From Jiangella mangrovi (lineage in GTDB: Bacteria > Actinomycetota > Actinomycetes > Jiangellales > Jiangellaceae): a stretch of DNA of 64,000 bases. Where the stretch lies: the NCBI RefSeq assembly GCF_014204975.1, contig NZ_JACHMM010000001.1:682001-746000 (forward strand), read 5' to 3'. A program made the position numbers and the translations under genes. The notes under the pieces are model-generated. The model was not told the DNA's origin. It was given only the letters and a program-made list of their open reading frames with translations, and made no database searches. This document shows, piece after piece, positions 7,331-15,945 of this stretch (within the stretch, counting starts at the first letter, position 1; every line of letters begins with the position of its first letter).

Positions 7331-8545
7331 TCAGTTGCTTGAAATGGCAATCGAGTAGCCCGACTCGCGCAGTTTGGCCAGCACGCGCTCGCAGTGCTCG
7401 GGACCGCGCGTCTCGAGCTGCAGTGCGATCTCGACCTCCTCGATGGACAGCGTCGACCCCGTGCGCTCGTGCACGACGTCGAGCACGTTGGCGTCGACGG
7501 CGGCGAGCTCGGACAGCAGCCGGGCCAGCCCGCCGGGGGCGTCGGGCACCCGGACCCGCAGCGCCAGGTACCGCCCCGCGGCCGCCATGCCGTGCCGGAT
7601 GACGCGCAACAGCAGGAGCGGGTCGATGTTGCCGCCGGACAGGACGGCGACGACCGGCGGCTCGTAGGCGCCGGGGTCGTCGAGGAGGGCGGCGACGGCG
7701 GCCGCTCCGGCGGGCTCGACGACCAGCTTGGCCCGCTCGAGCAGCAGGACCAGCGCCCGCGACAGCGACTCCTCGGACACGGTGACGACGGAGTCGACGT
7801 ACTGCCGGATCATGTCGAACGGGACGTCGCCGGGGCAGCCGACCGCGATGCCGTCGGCCATGGTCGACATGCGCTCCAGCGCGATCGGCCGGCCCGCCTC
7901 GAGCGATGTCGGGTACGCCGCGGCGCCCTCGGCCTGCACGCCGACCACGCGGACGCCCGGCTTGAGGTGGTGCACGGCCAGCGAGATGCCCGCCGTCAGC
8001 CCGCCGCCGCCGGTGCCGACGACGATGGTGCGCACGTCGGGGCACTGCTCGAGGATCTCCATGCCGACGGTGGCCTGACCGGCGACGATGTCCGGATGGT
8101 CGAACGGGTGGATGAGGACGGCGCCGGTCTCGGCCGCGAACGCGCGCGCCTCGAGCAGGGCGTCGTCGATGCTGGTGCCGGCGAAGCGCACGTCGGCGCC
8201 GTAGGCCCGGGTGGCCTTCTCTTTGACGATGGCCGCACCCTCGGGCATGAACACCGTCGCCTTGGTGTGCAGCATGCTGGCCGCGAGCGCGACGCCCTGG
8301 GCGTGGTTGCCGGCGCTGGCCGCGACGACGCCGCGGGCGCGCTCCTGCTCGGACAGCCGCGCGATGCGCACGTAGGCGCCGCGGATCTTGAACGATCCGG
8401 CGCGCTGGAGGTTCTCGCACTTCAGATGGACCCGGCCGCCGACCCGACCGGCCAGCCAGCGGGAGTCCTCGAGCGGGGTGGGCCGCACGACGTCGCGCAG
8501 CAGCTCGCGCGCGGCTTCCACGTCCGCCATCGAGACAGTACTCAT
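7331..8545 (-). CDS. ilvA: Threonine ammonia-lyase (threonine dehydratase) with C-terminal ACT domain
   Basis: The enzyme converts L-threonine to 2-oxobutanoate and ammonia, the first committed step to isoleucine. The 404-residue sequence has the PLP lysine in RAGSFKIRGAY (Lys53), the serine/glycine cluster SAGNHAQG, and the glycine loop GTGGGGLTAG. The last ~75 residues form one ACT domain starting at RYLALRVRVPDAPGGLARLL, so amino-acid feedback control is likely. It is monocistronic and divergent from the F420 oxidoreductase. Confidence 0.93.
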   Translation of the reverse strand: MSTVSMADVEAARELLRDVVRPTPLEDSRWLAGRVGGRVHLKCENLQRAGSFKIRGAYVRIARLSEQERARGVVAASAGNHAQGVALAASMLHTKATVFMPEGAAIVKEKATRAYGADVRFAGTSIDDALLEARAFAAETGAVLIHPFDHPDIVAGQATVGMEILEQCPDVRTIVVGTGGGGLTAGISLAVHHLKPGVRVVGVQAEGAAAYPTSLEAGRPIALERMSTMADGIAVGCPGDVPFDMIRQYVDSVVTVSEESLSRALVLLLERAKLVVEPAGAAAVAALLDDPGAYEPPVVAVLSGGNIDPLLLLRVIRHGMAAAGRYLALRVRVPDAPGGLARLLSELAAVDANVLDVVHERTGSTLSIEEVEIALQLETRGPEHCERVLAKLRESGYSIAISSN

Positions 8546-8630
8546 GGGGTCGATCCTGTCACCTGCGTGCCTATGATCGCCCCAGCCCCATGCCCGGCGC
8601 GAGCATCTAGTCGCGCGTAGATATTAGATA

Positions 8631-8643
8631 TAGAGTGAGCCTG
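8631..8643 (+). promoter_or_regulatory. -10 box for a probable leaderless transcript
   Basis: TAGAGT (8631-8636) lies six bases before the GTG start, in an AT-rich run. This spacing puts the transcription start on the start codon, the common leaderless arrangement in actinobacteria. Confidence 0.5.
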
Positions 8644-9632
8644 TGAAACTAGCCTGGTTGTGCAGCCATGAGTCCTACCAGCCCGAGGTCCTGCTGGAGC
8701 ACGCCGTCCTCGCCGAACAGGTGGGATTCGACGTGGTCACCGGGGCCGATCACTTCCACCCCTGGGTCGACGACGTCTCGGCCGCCAGCTACGTCTGGAC
8801 CTGGTTCGGCGCGGTCGCGCAGGCCACGTCCCGGGTCGAGCTGGCCACCAGTGTCACGGCCCCGCTCTTCCGGTATCACCCCGCGCTGATCGCGCAGGCC
8901 GCCGCCACCGTCGACCGGCTCTCCAACGGCCGGTTCATCCTCGGTGTCGGCACCGGCGAGGCGATCAACGAGGCACCACTGGGGTACGCGTTCCCCGGCT
9001 ACGGTGAGCGGATCGCGCGCATGCGCGAGGCGCTGACCATCATGCACAGTCTGCTCGACGGCGAGAAGCTCGACTTCGACGGCGAGTACTACGAGGCCCG
9101 GACGGCGAAGCTGTACAGCCCGCCGACCGGCCGCGTGCCGGTCTGGATGGCCGCCGGCGGCCCGAAGTCGGCGACGTTCGCCGGCGACACCTGCGAGGGC
9201 CTGATCACCAGCGTCAAGGACCCCGCCGAGACCGTCGCCAACATCATCAACCCGTACCGCGAGGCCGCCACGGCCCGCGGCGCGGACACCACGGTCATGG
9301 CGACCCGCTGGGTCGTCCTGGCCGCGAACGACGACGAGGCGTGGGAGTCGCTGGTCTCCATGCGGGGCCTGCGCGCCCCCGGCCGCCTCGAGGTGGCCGA
9401 CCCCGCGGTGCTGCGCGAGCGCGCCGACGCCATGGACCGCCAGGAGATCCTGAGCAAGTACACGATCGTCCGCGATCTCGACCAGCTCACCGAGGCGTAC
9501 CTGCCGCTGGTGACCGACGTCGGGGCCGACTACGTGGCGATCCAGGTGGCCAGCGCCGACCCGGCCGACACCATCCGGCGCGTCGGCGCCGAGGTGCTCC
9601 CGGTGCTGCGCAAGGCCGCCGAGTCCGCCTGA
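8643..9632 (+). CDS. F420-dependent LLM-class oxidoreductase (G6PDH-like family)
   Basis: The 329-residue protein is a luciferase-like TIM barrel. Family signs are the start KLAWLCSHESYQPEVLLEHAVLAEQVGFDVV, the TGADHFHPW motif, the F420/phosphate-binding region GRFILGVGTGEAINE, and VPVWMAAGGPKSA. This resembles the F420-dependent glucose-6-phosphate dehydrogenase family, but the actual substrate cannot be read from sequence. It is transcribed alone; a hairpin follows it. Confidence 0.88.
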   Translation: MKLAWLCSHESYQPEVLLEHAVLAEQVGFDVVTGADHFHPWVDDVSAASYVWTWFGAVAQATSRVELATSVTAPLFRYHPALIAQAAATVDRLSNGRFILGVGTGEAINEAPLGYAFPGYGERIARMREALTIMHSLLDGEKLDFDGEYYEARTAKLYSPPTGRVPVWMAAGGPKSATFAGDTCEGLITSVKDPAETVANIINPYREAATARGADTTVMATRWVVLAANDDEAWESLVSMRGLRAPGRLEVADPAVLRERADAMDRQEILSKYTIVRDLDQLTEAYLPLVTDVGADYVAIQVASADPADTIRRVGAEVLPVLRKAAESA

Positions 9633-9650
9633 CCGCAGCTCTACCGGCAA

Positions 9651-9681
9651 CGGCCGGCGACCCTCACCGGGTCGCCGGCCG
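9651..9681. terminator. Bidirectional hairpin
   Basis: Bases 9651-9663 and 9669-9681 form a perfect 13-bp GC-rich stem with a 5-base loop between two convergent genes. Confidence 0.82.
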
Positions 9682-9689
9682 TCGGCGTG

Positions 9690-10487
9690 TCAGGGCTGCG
9701 GCGGCACCGGCGGCGGCTCGGGCGCACCCTGCGGCGGCTGGCCGTACGACGGCGGCAGCTGCTGGCCGTACGACGCAGGCCAAGCGGTCTGCGCCGTACC
9801 GCCGAGCAGCGCGAGCCGCTCGGACAGCCTCGTCTCCTGCTTGCGGGTGAGCTCGCGGACCATGAGGATCGCCAGCCCGGCCGACACGATGCTCAGCACC
9901 TCGCCCACGGCGGCGGCGGTGTCGGCGGAGCGGAAGTCCTCGATCGTGTTGCTCTCCTGGCTTCCGGAGGCCCGCATCACCATCCCGCCGATGAACACGG
10001 TGAGCCACCAGGCGATGACGATGCCGGCGCCGTTCTGCCGCGGATCGGAGAACTTGCTGGCCACCCAGAGCTGCCGCACCGGCAGGAAGACGTTGGCGAT
10101 CGGGATGAACCAGCCGGCGATGGCCGAGCCCGGCCCCCACGACGTCGAGCCGAGGATCCGCGCGTTCTTGGCGTGCCGGTACTGCCACACGATGAACACC
10201 GACGCGTTGACCACCAGCATCACGAGCCACACCCGGTTGCTGGTCACGGCGAAGTCATCGGCGGCGCCGAGCCGCTCGGCATCGGCCGTGCCACCGACGT
10301 AGTCGTCGATGACCTGGATGCGAAGCAGGAGGGCGACGATGGTGACGACGCTGATCAGCGCGGAGACGCCGAGCAGCACCGTCAGCGCGGTGCGCAGGCC
10401 GCGCAGGTGGGACACCTGGACGGCCGGCGGCTGCGGCGCCCAGGCGACCCCACCCTGCCCGGGGTCGGGCTGGTCGTAGAAGCTCAA
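9690..10487 (-). CDS. DUF4328 membrane protein with proline-rich tail
   Basis: This 265-residue protein starts at a TTG (SFYDQPDPGQ...) preceded by GGGGGACC; its paralogue next door begins with the same pattern. It has about five transmembrane segments and the DUF4328 signature IVWQYRHAKNARILG...GPGSAIAGWFIPIANVFLPVRQLW. The C-terminal 45 residues are rich in Pro, Gln, Gly and Tyr. Function unknown. It follows its larger paralogue, with a 33-base gap, so the pair arose by tandem duplication and is probably cotranscribed. Confidence 0.8.
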   Translation of the reverse strand: MSFYDQPDPGQGGVAWAPQPPAVQVSHLRGLRTALTVLLGVSALISVVTIVALLLRIQVIDDYVGGTADAERLGAADDFAVTSNRVWLVMLVVNASVFIVWQYRHAKNARILGSTSWGPGSAIAGWFIPIANVFLPVRQLWVASKFSDPRQNGAGIVIAWWLTVFIGGMVMRASGSQESNTIEDFRSADTAAAVGEVLSIVSAGLAILMVRELTRKQETRLSERLALLGGTAQTAWPASYGQQLPPSYGQPPQGAPEPPPVPPQP

Positions 10488-10520
10488 CGTGGTCCCCCCG
10501 GATCAGCTACGTCGGTGTCG

Positions 10521-11843
10521 TCACGCCGGCGGCGCCGACGGGGGCACCGGCGGCGGAGGCGCGGGCGGAGCCTGCGGTTCGTCGGTGTCCGACGGCGTGT
10601 CGGCGGCCGGCGGGTCCGACGGCGACCCGTTGGCGGCGGGCGCGAACGGCGACGGCGGCGGGTTCGGGCTCGACGGCTCCTGGGCGCGTGGCGCGGACTG
10701 GTCCTGCGGCGCGGGCTGCTCGGAGGGCGACCCCGACGGCGGCGGGCCGTACTCGGGCAGGCCGTACGACGGCTGGCTGTAGGACGGCTGGCTGTACGAG
10801 GGCTGGCTGTAGCCGCCGCCGGCCGGGGGCTGCGTGTAGGGCAAGTCGCTGGTGGGCTGCTGACCGCTGGGCGGCTGCGCGTAGGGAGAGTCGCCGGTGG
10901 CCTGCTGACCGGAGGGCGCCTGACCGTACTGGGGCTGCCCGTAGGCCTGCTGCCCGTACTGCGGCTGGGCGTACTGACCGGACGGGCCGTACTGTCCCGC
11001 GGGGCCGTACTGCCCGGCGGGGCCGTAGGGCTGCTGACCGTACTGCGGCTGGCCGTAGGGGCCCGGACCGTACGCGGCCGCGGGCCAGGCGCCGTACTGC
11101 GGCTGCCCGCCGATCATCGACGCGCGGGCGGCGAGCGCCGCCTCCTGCCGCGAGGTCAGCATGTGCACCATGACGATGGCCAGGGCGGCCGCCACGACGA
11201 GCCCGAGGTGTGCGATCAGCGAGAAGGCGTCCGACGCACGCAGCAGCTCGGTGAAGTCGGGGTCGCCGTCGAGCGGCCGGGCGGCGTTGGCGACGCCCCT
11301 GAGCAGGGCCGCGAGCGCGAAGCAGATGGCCCACGCGATCACGATGCCCGGTGCCCGTCCGCCGGTGCCGGCCCGTTGCCCGTCGAGGTCGGAGACCCGT
11401 CCGTTGACGTAGAGGTTGCGGGCGGGGATGACCCAGTTCGCGAGCGGGATGAACCAGCCGCCGACTGCCCAGCCGGGGCTCGCGACCCCGCCCTGGGCCG
11501 GCCCGAGGAAGCGGGCGTTCTTCGCGTGCCGGTACTGCCACACGATGAACACCACGGCGGTCGCGACGAACACCAGCCCCCAGATGACCTCGCTCGCGTT
11601 CACGAACGCGTCTGCGTCCTGGGCCGCGGACGAGTCGAACACCCCGGTGTCGAGGTAGTCGGTGATGAAGACGACACGGCTGGCGAACGCGAAGACGGAC
11701 AGCAGGCTGACCAGCGCGATGAGCGCGAGCAGCACCATCAGCGCGATCCGCAGACCACGCAGACCGGACGGCTCACCGACCGGCGGCTGGGGAGCCCACT
11801 GAGGGTTGTCCCACTGCTGGCCCGGCTGCTCGTAGTAGCTCAT
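10521..11843 (-). CDS. DUF4328 membrane protein with long Q/G/P/Y-rich low-complexity tail
   Basis: The first ~250 residues match the neighbour's DUF4328 membrane domain, with the same IVWQYRHAKNARFLGPAQGG and GWFIPLANWVIPARNLY segments. The remaining ~190 residues are low complexity: repeats of YGQPQYGQQ, GPAGQYGPAGQYG and SQPSYSQPSY, then Pro/Ser/Ala-rich sequence. Such Gln/Tyr/Gly-rich stretches can drive condensation, though nothing here proves it. In M. tuberculosis a proline-rich membrane protein (pra, Rv1078) sits between metB and cbs; here the low-complexity proteins flank metB on its other side. ATG at 11843 follows GGGGGAATGC. Confidence 0.82.
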   Translation of the reverse strand: MSYYEQPGQQWDNPQWAPQPPVGEPSGLRGLRIALMVLLALIALVSLLSVFAFASRVVFITDYLDTGVFDSSAAQDADAFVNASEVIWGLVFVATAVVFIVWQYRHAKNARFLGPAQGGVASPGWAVGGWFIPLANWVIPARNLYVNGRVSDLDGQRAGTGGRAPGIVIAWAICFALAALLRGVANAARPLDGDPDFTELLRASDAFSLIAHLGLVVAAALAIVMVHMLTSRQEAALAARASMIGGQPQYGAWPAAAYGPGPYGQPQYGQQPYGPAGQYGPAGQYGPSGQYAQPQYGQQAYGQPQYGQAPSGQQATGDSPYAQPPSGQQPTSDLPYTQPPAGGGYSQPSYSQPSYSQPSYGLPEYGPPPSGSPSEQPAPQDQSAPRAQEPSSPNPPPSPFAPAANGSPSDPPAADTPSDTDEPQAPPAPPPPVPPSAPPA

Positions 11844-11906
11844 GCATTCCCCCGATCCAAACGGCGACGGCTCAACCTACTTGGCCTTGGGCCACCGGGG
11901 AAAGTC

Positions 11907-13043
11907 TCAGCCCAGCGCCTGCCCGAGGTCGGCCAGGATGTCGTCGATCGTCTCGATGCCGACGGACAGTCGCACGAGGTCGGCGGGGACCTCGAGCTGG
12001 CTGCCCGCGGTGCTGGCGTGGGTCATGCGGCCCGGGTGCTCGATGAGCGACTCGATGCCGCCGAGCGACTCGCCCAGCGTGAAGAGCTTCGCGCGGTTGC
12101 ACACGTCGAGGGCGGCCTGCTCGCCGTCGGCCAGCCGGAACGAGACCATGCCGCCGAAGCGGCTCATCTGCTTGACGGCGACGTCGTGGCCGGGGTGCCC
12201 GGGCAGGCCCGGGTAGAGGACCTGCGAGACCCGCGGGTGCCGTTCGAGCAGCTGGACGACCCGCTCGGCGTTGTCGCAGTGGCGGTCCATGCGGACGGCG
12301 AGCGTCTTCAGCCCGCGCAGCACCAGCCAGGCGTCGAACGGGCCGGCGACGGCGCCGATGGCGTTCTGGTGGTAGGCCAGCTCCTCGCCGAGCGCGGCGT
12401 CGGCGACGACCAGCACGCCGCCCACCACGTCGGAGTGGCCGCCGCAGTACTTCGTGGTCGAGTGGACGACGACGTCGGCGCCGAGCGCGAGCGGCTGCTG
12501 CAGGTACGGCGTCGCGAACGTGTTGTCGACGACCAGCAGCACGCCGGCGTCGCGGGCGACCGAGGCGAGTCCGGCGATGTCGGCGACGCTGAGCAGCGGG
12601 TTGGTCGGCGTCTCGATCCAGATGACCTTGGTCTCGGGGCGGATGGCGGCGCGCACGGCGGCGGTGTCGGTGACCGGGGCCGCGGTCCAGCCGATGCCCC
12701 ACGGCTCGAAGACCTTGCTGACCAGCCGGAAGGTGCCGCCGTAGGCGTCGTCGGGGATGACCACGTGGTCGCCCGGCTTCAGCACCGTCCGCAGCAGGGT
12801 GTCCTCGGCGGCCATGCCGCTGGCGAACGCGAGCCCCCGCACGCCGCCCTCGAGCGCGGCGATGCACTCCTCGAGCGCGGTGCGGGTGGGGTTGGCGGTG
12901 CGGCTGTACTCGTACCCCTCGCGCAGCCCGCCGACGCCGTCCTGGGCGTACGTGCTGGTGGCGTAGATGGGCGTGATGACCGCCCCGGTCCGGGGGTCGG
13001 GGTCCTGGCCCGCGTGGATGGCTCGCGTCTCGAATCCGTGCAC
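11907..13043 (-). CDS. metB: Cystathionine gamma-synthase / gamma-lyase family enzyme
   Basis: The 378-residue protein belongs to the Cys/Met-metabolism PLP family. The PLP lysine is Lys198 in HSTTKYCGGHSD; YEYSRTANPTR and the C-terminal LGESLGGIESLIEHPGRMTH are diagnostic. It makes cystathionine from an O-acylhomoserine and cysteine, or cleaves cystathionine; with cystathionine beta-synthase nearby (19016) it can serve trans- or reverse trans-sulfuration. The start is GTG at 13043; a TAGAGT box lies 8 bases upstream, so the message has little or no leader. Confidence 0.93.
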   Translation of the reverse strand: MHGFETRAIHAGQDPDPRTGAVITPIYATSTYAQDGVGGLREGYEYSRTANPTRTALEECIAALEGGVRGLAFASGMAAEDTLLRTVLKPGDHVVIPDDAYGGTFRLVSKVFEPWGIGWTAAPVTDTAAVRAAIRPETKVIWIETPTNPLLSVADIAGLASVARDAGVLLVVDNTFATPYLQQPLALGADVVVHSTTKYCGGHSDVVGGVLVVADAALGEELAYHQNAIGAVAGPFDAWLVLRGLKTLAVRMDRHCDNAERVVQLLERHPRVSQVLYPGLPGHPGHDVAVKQMSRFGGMVSFRLADGEQAALDVCNRAKLFTLGESLGGIESLIEHPGRMTHASTAGSQLEVPADLVRLSVGIETIDDILADLGQALG

Positions 13044-13054
13044 GACATGCGACT

Positions 13055-13663
13055 CTACGTTGCCGAGGTCACGGGAGCGACGCGAATGGGCTCACGGACC
13101 TGCAACTTCGGCAGCAGCACGTGCACCAGCGGGCCGATCGCGAGCGCGTAGGCCACGGTCCCGACGCCGACGGTGCCGCCGAGCAGCCAGCCGGTGGCGA
13201 GCACCGTCACCTCGATCGAGGTCCGGACCAGCCGCACGGACCGTCCGGTGCGCCGGACCAGTCCGGTCATCAGCCCGTCGCGCGGGCCGGCCCCGAGCCG
13301 CGCGCCGATGTAGGCGGCCGTGGCGACGGCGTTGAGCACCACGCCCGCGACGACGAACGCGATCCGCGCGGCCATCGGGTCGGGGGCCGGCAGCAGCCAG
13401 ATGGACGCGTCGGCGACCAGCCCGATGACGATGGCGTTGGCGACGGTGCCGAAGCCCGGCTTCTGCCGCAGCGGGATCCACAGCAGCAGGACCAGCGCGC
13501 CCACGATGATGACCACGGTGCCGATGCTGAGCCCGGTCCGCTCGGCGATGCCCTGGTGCAGGACGTCCCACGGGTCGAGGCCCAGGCCGGCCTCGACGAG
13601 CAGCGCCATGCTGAAGCCGTAGAGCAGCAGGCCGGCGAAGAGCTGGATCAGGCGTCGCGTCAT
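13055..13663 (-). CDS. YczE/YitT-type integral membrane protein
   Basis: The 202-residue product has about five transmembrane segments and the YczE-family pattern: LLYGFSMALLVEAGLGLDPWDVLHQG near the N-terminus and ARLGAGPRDGLMTGL later. The ATG at 13663 gives the family N-terminus; an in-frame ATG at 13684 would add seven residues. It is divergent from a MocR-type regulator, a pairing seen repeatedly for YczE proteins. Its role (transport or membrane organisation) is unknown. Confidence 0.8.
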   Translation of the reverse strand: MTRRLIQLFAGLLLYGFSMALLVEAGLGLDPWDVLHQGIAERTGLSIGTVVIIVGALVLLLWIPLRQKPGFGTVANAIVIGLVADASIWLLPAPDPMAARIAFVVAGVVLNAVATAAYIGARLGAGPRDGLMTGLVRRTGRSVRLVRTSIEVTVLATGWLLGGTVGVGTVAYALAIGPLVHVLLPKLQVREPIRVAPVTSAT

Positions 13664-13727
13664 CACGGGCCCATCTTCAGCCATCAGTGGCCTGTGAATC
13701 CATAGCCACTTGTGGAACAGTGGACTG
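13664..13727. promoter_or_regulatory. Divergent control region of YczE and MocR genes
   Basis: This 64-base gap contains AGTGGC...GCCACT arms and the palindrome CCACTTGTGG, with a further CAGTGG copy next to the regulator start. MocR proteins normally bind repeated sites between themselves and a divergent target, so this is the likely operator. Confidence 0.45.
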
Positions 13728-15158
13728 GTGCGCACTCTGAGTGGATCGCAACTGGCGACGCTCCTCGGCGACTGGTCCGGCGCCGGCGGCCCGGCGTACG
13801 CGCGGGTGGCGGCGGCCGTCCGGCTGCTGGTCCTCGACGGCCGGCTGCCGCTGGAGACGCGGCTGCCCGGCGAGCGCGAGCTGGCGACGGCGCTGGGCGT
13901 CAGCCGGACGACGGTCACCGCCGCCTACGACGAGCTGCGGACCGGCGGCTACGCCGTCAGCCGGCAAGGATCGGGCACGCGGACCACGCTGCCGCCGTCG
14001 CGCACCGGGCCGACGTGGACGCCCTGGGCGGCCGACGGGTCGGACCTGCTCGACCTCGCGCACGCCGCGCCCGAGGCGCCGGCCGAGGTGCGCCGCGCCT
14101 ACGACGCCGCCCTGGACCAGCTGCCGCGGCACCTGCCCGGCTCCGGCTACCACCTGTTCGGGCTGCCGGAGCTGCGCGCGGCGGTCGCGGACCGGCTGAC
14201 GGCGCGCGGCCTGCCCACCGTGCCCGAGCAGGTGCTCGTCACCAACGGGGCCCAGCACGCGTTCTCGCTGGTCCTGCAGCTGGTCACCGGCCCGGGCGAC
14301 CGCGTGCTGGTCGAGCAGCCGACGTACCCGAACGCGCTGGACGCCATCGGCCGGCACGGTGCCCGCGCGGTCCCCGTCCCGCTGGCCGACGACGGCTGGG
14401 ATCTCGATGCCGTCGCCGCCGCCGTCCGGCAGACCGCGCCGCGCCTCGCCTACCTGATGCCCGACTTCCACAACCCCACCGGCCTGCTCGCGTCCGACGG
14501 CGAACGGCGGGCGCTGGCGGCCGCGCTGACCCACGGCCGCACGCTCACCGTCGTCGACGAGACCCTCGCCGAGCTCTCGCTGGACGGGCCGGTGCCGCCG
14601 CCGCTGGCCACCTACCTGGCCGGCGACCTGACGGTGACCATCGGCAGCACCAGCAAGACACTGTGGGGCGGGCTGCGCATCGGCTGGGCGCGGGCGAGCA
14701 GCGCGCTGATCCGCCGGCTGGCGGCCGTCCGCGCCGGCGTCGACATGGGATCGCCGGTAGTGGAGCAGCTGGCGGCGGCCGAGCTGCTCGGCGGTCTCGA
14801 CGCCCTGCTTCCGGAGCGACGGGCAGAGCTGCGGGTCCGGCGCGACGCGCTGCTGGCGGCGCTGGCCGAGCGGCTGCCGTCGTGGCGGGCGCGGGTACCG
14901 GACGGTGGGCTGGTGCTCTGGTGCGATCTCAGCCGCCCGGTGTCGAGCCGGCTGGTGGTCGCGGCGGAACGACACGGCATCCGGCTGGCGGCCGGCCCGC
15001 GCTTCGGCGTCGACGGCGCGTTCGAGCAGCGGCTGCGGCTCCCCTACGCCCACCCCGCCGAGGTCCTCGCATCCGCCGTCGGCTCCCTCGAGCAGGCGTT
15101 CCGGACGGTGGCAGAGGGCGGCGGGGACACGGCCGACCCCGTCGGCGCCGTCGCCTGA
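13728..15158 (+). CDS. MocR-family regulator (GntR HTH fused to aminotransferase fold)
   Basis: The 476-residue protein has an N-terminal GntR winged helix (residues ~22-85, with LPGERELATALGVSRTTVTAAYDEL) and a C-terminal type-I aminotransferase domain. The PLP lysine is in SIGSTSKTLWGGLRIGW-like sequence near residue 307, and NPTG occurs in DFHNPTGLLASDG. MocR proteins are regulators that use PLP or its amino-acid adducts as ligands. I chose GTG at 13728; an in-frame ATG at 13710 adds six residues. The divergent YczE gene is the likely target. Confidence 0.9.
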   Translation: MRTLSGSQLATLLGDWSGAGGPAYARVAAAVRLLVLDGRLPLETRLPGERELATALGVSRTTVTAAYDELRTGGYAVSRQGSGTRTTLPPSRTGPTWTPWAADGSDLLDLAHAAPEAPAEVRRAYDAALDQLPRHLPGSGYHLFGLPELRAAVADRLTARGLPTVPEQVLVTNGAQHAFSLVLQLVTGPGDRVLVEQPTYPNALDAIGRHGARAVPVPLADDGWDLDAVAAAVRQTAPRLAYLMPDFHNPTGLLASDGERRALAAALTHGRTLTVVDETLAELSLDGPVPPPLATYLAGDLTVTIGSTSKTLWGGLRIGWARASSALIRRLAAVRAGVDMGSPVVEQLAAAELLGGLDALLPERRAELRVRRDALLAALAERLPSWRARVPDGGLVLWCDLSRPVSSRLVVAAERHGIRLAAGPRFGVDGAFEQRLRLPYAHPAEVLASAVGSLEQAFRTVAEGGGDTADPVGAVA

Positions 15159-15247
15159 CCGCGACGCGACGAACCCGAACGACTACCGCAGCCTGACGTC
15201 CCATCCCCGGCCCCGCGACCGTCAGGTCGTCAGGGCCGGTTCCCTTG

Positions 15248-15649
15248 TCAGGGCTGGAAGCTGTGAACGCCGGGTAGATCGTCGAATCGAGCCTGGTCGT
15301 CGCGGGTCACGAGCACCCGCGCGGTCGCGGCGGCCGTCGCGGCGATGATCAGGTCGTGTGCTCCCCTCGGCTTGCCGATCCTCCGTACGTGAGCGAGAAG
15401 CCGGGCGTGAACCACTGCGACATCGGTGGTGTAGTCCTCCACCGGGATCAGCGCACGCACTCCGTCGACGAACTCCTGCCGACTCTGGCGATACTCGTCG
15501 GTGGCGAGCTCGACACCGAGTTGCAGTTCAGCGATCGTCACCGCCGCCACCGCCACGTCGTCGTCGTTCGCCAGTACCGCCCTCAGCCCGTCACCGCCGC
15601 GCTCCACGTTGGTGAGCAGTCCGGTGTCAAGGATCAGGCGTCGGGCCAT
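15248..15649 (-). CDS. vapC: VapC-type PIN-domain toxin
   Basis: The 133-residue protein has the PIN ribonuclease layout with acidic residues in the expected places: Asp8 in LILDTG, Glu41 in VTIAELQLG, Asp98 in RGAHDLIIAATA, and Asp116/117 in VTRDDQARF. VapC toxins cleave tRNA or rRNA and halt growth when free of antitoxin. The gene overlaps the antitoxin gene by 16 bases, the usual antitoxin-first order. Confidence 0.9.
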   Translation of the reverse strand: MARRLILDTGLLTNVERGGDGLRAVLANDDDVAVAAVTIAELQLGVELATDEYRQSRQEFVDGVRALIPVEDYTTDVAVVHARLLAHVRRIGKPRGAHDLIIAATAAATARVLVTRDDQARFDDLPGVHSFQP

Positions 15650-15888
15650 GCCGAACTCACGTCCTCGGTGACGAGCTCGCGGACGGCGGCGACGTCTGAG
15701 GCGAAGTCCTCGTCCGGGGCGTGAAGCGCCAAGAACTCCTTCACGGCGGCGCCATTGCCGACAGGAGCCGGCGAGAGTGTCGCGAGCCGGCGTCCACCCC
15801 GGGTGATGACGATCGTCTCTCCGTGCGCGGCACGGTCGAGCACCGACGCGAAGTTGCGCGACACCTCGGTCGCAGTCATCGTCCTCAT
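15634..15888 (-). CDS. vapB: Phd/YefM-type antitoxin partner of VapC
   Basis: This 84-residue protein starts MRTMTATEVSRNFASVLDRAAHGETIVITRGGRRLATLSP, the classic Phd/YefM DNA-binding half. The C-terminal half is acidic and would wrap the toxin. It precedes and overlaps vapC. A palindrome directly upstream suggests autoregulation. Confidence 0.9.
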   Translation of the reverse strand: MRTMTATEVSRNFASVLDRAAHGETIVITRGGRRLATLSPAPVGNGAAVKEFLALHAPDEDFASDVAAVRELVTEDVSSAWPDA

Positions 15889-15893
15889 GAAAG

Positions 15894-15906
15894 TCAGATT
15901 ATCTGA
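15894..15906 (-). promoter_or_regulatory. vapBC operator/promoter palindrome
   Basis: TCAGAT-T-ATCTGA is a perfect palindrome ending six bases from the antitoxin ATG. On the minus strand it contains GATAAT, close to the -10 consensus and 9 bases from the start codon, so operator and -10 box coincide and the message is nearly leaderless. Confidence 0.6.
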
Positions 15907-15945
15907 TCGGCGCTGCTAAAACCAGGTTTCAGAGGTGAAGCTCAT

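Noticed and set aside
9687-13151. A 1154-codon open frame on the plus strand
   Set aside because: It lies antisense to two DUF4328 genes and metB, has repetitive Arg/Gly/Ala/Val-rich sequence without domains, and is a by-product of high GC content.
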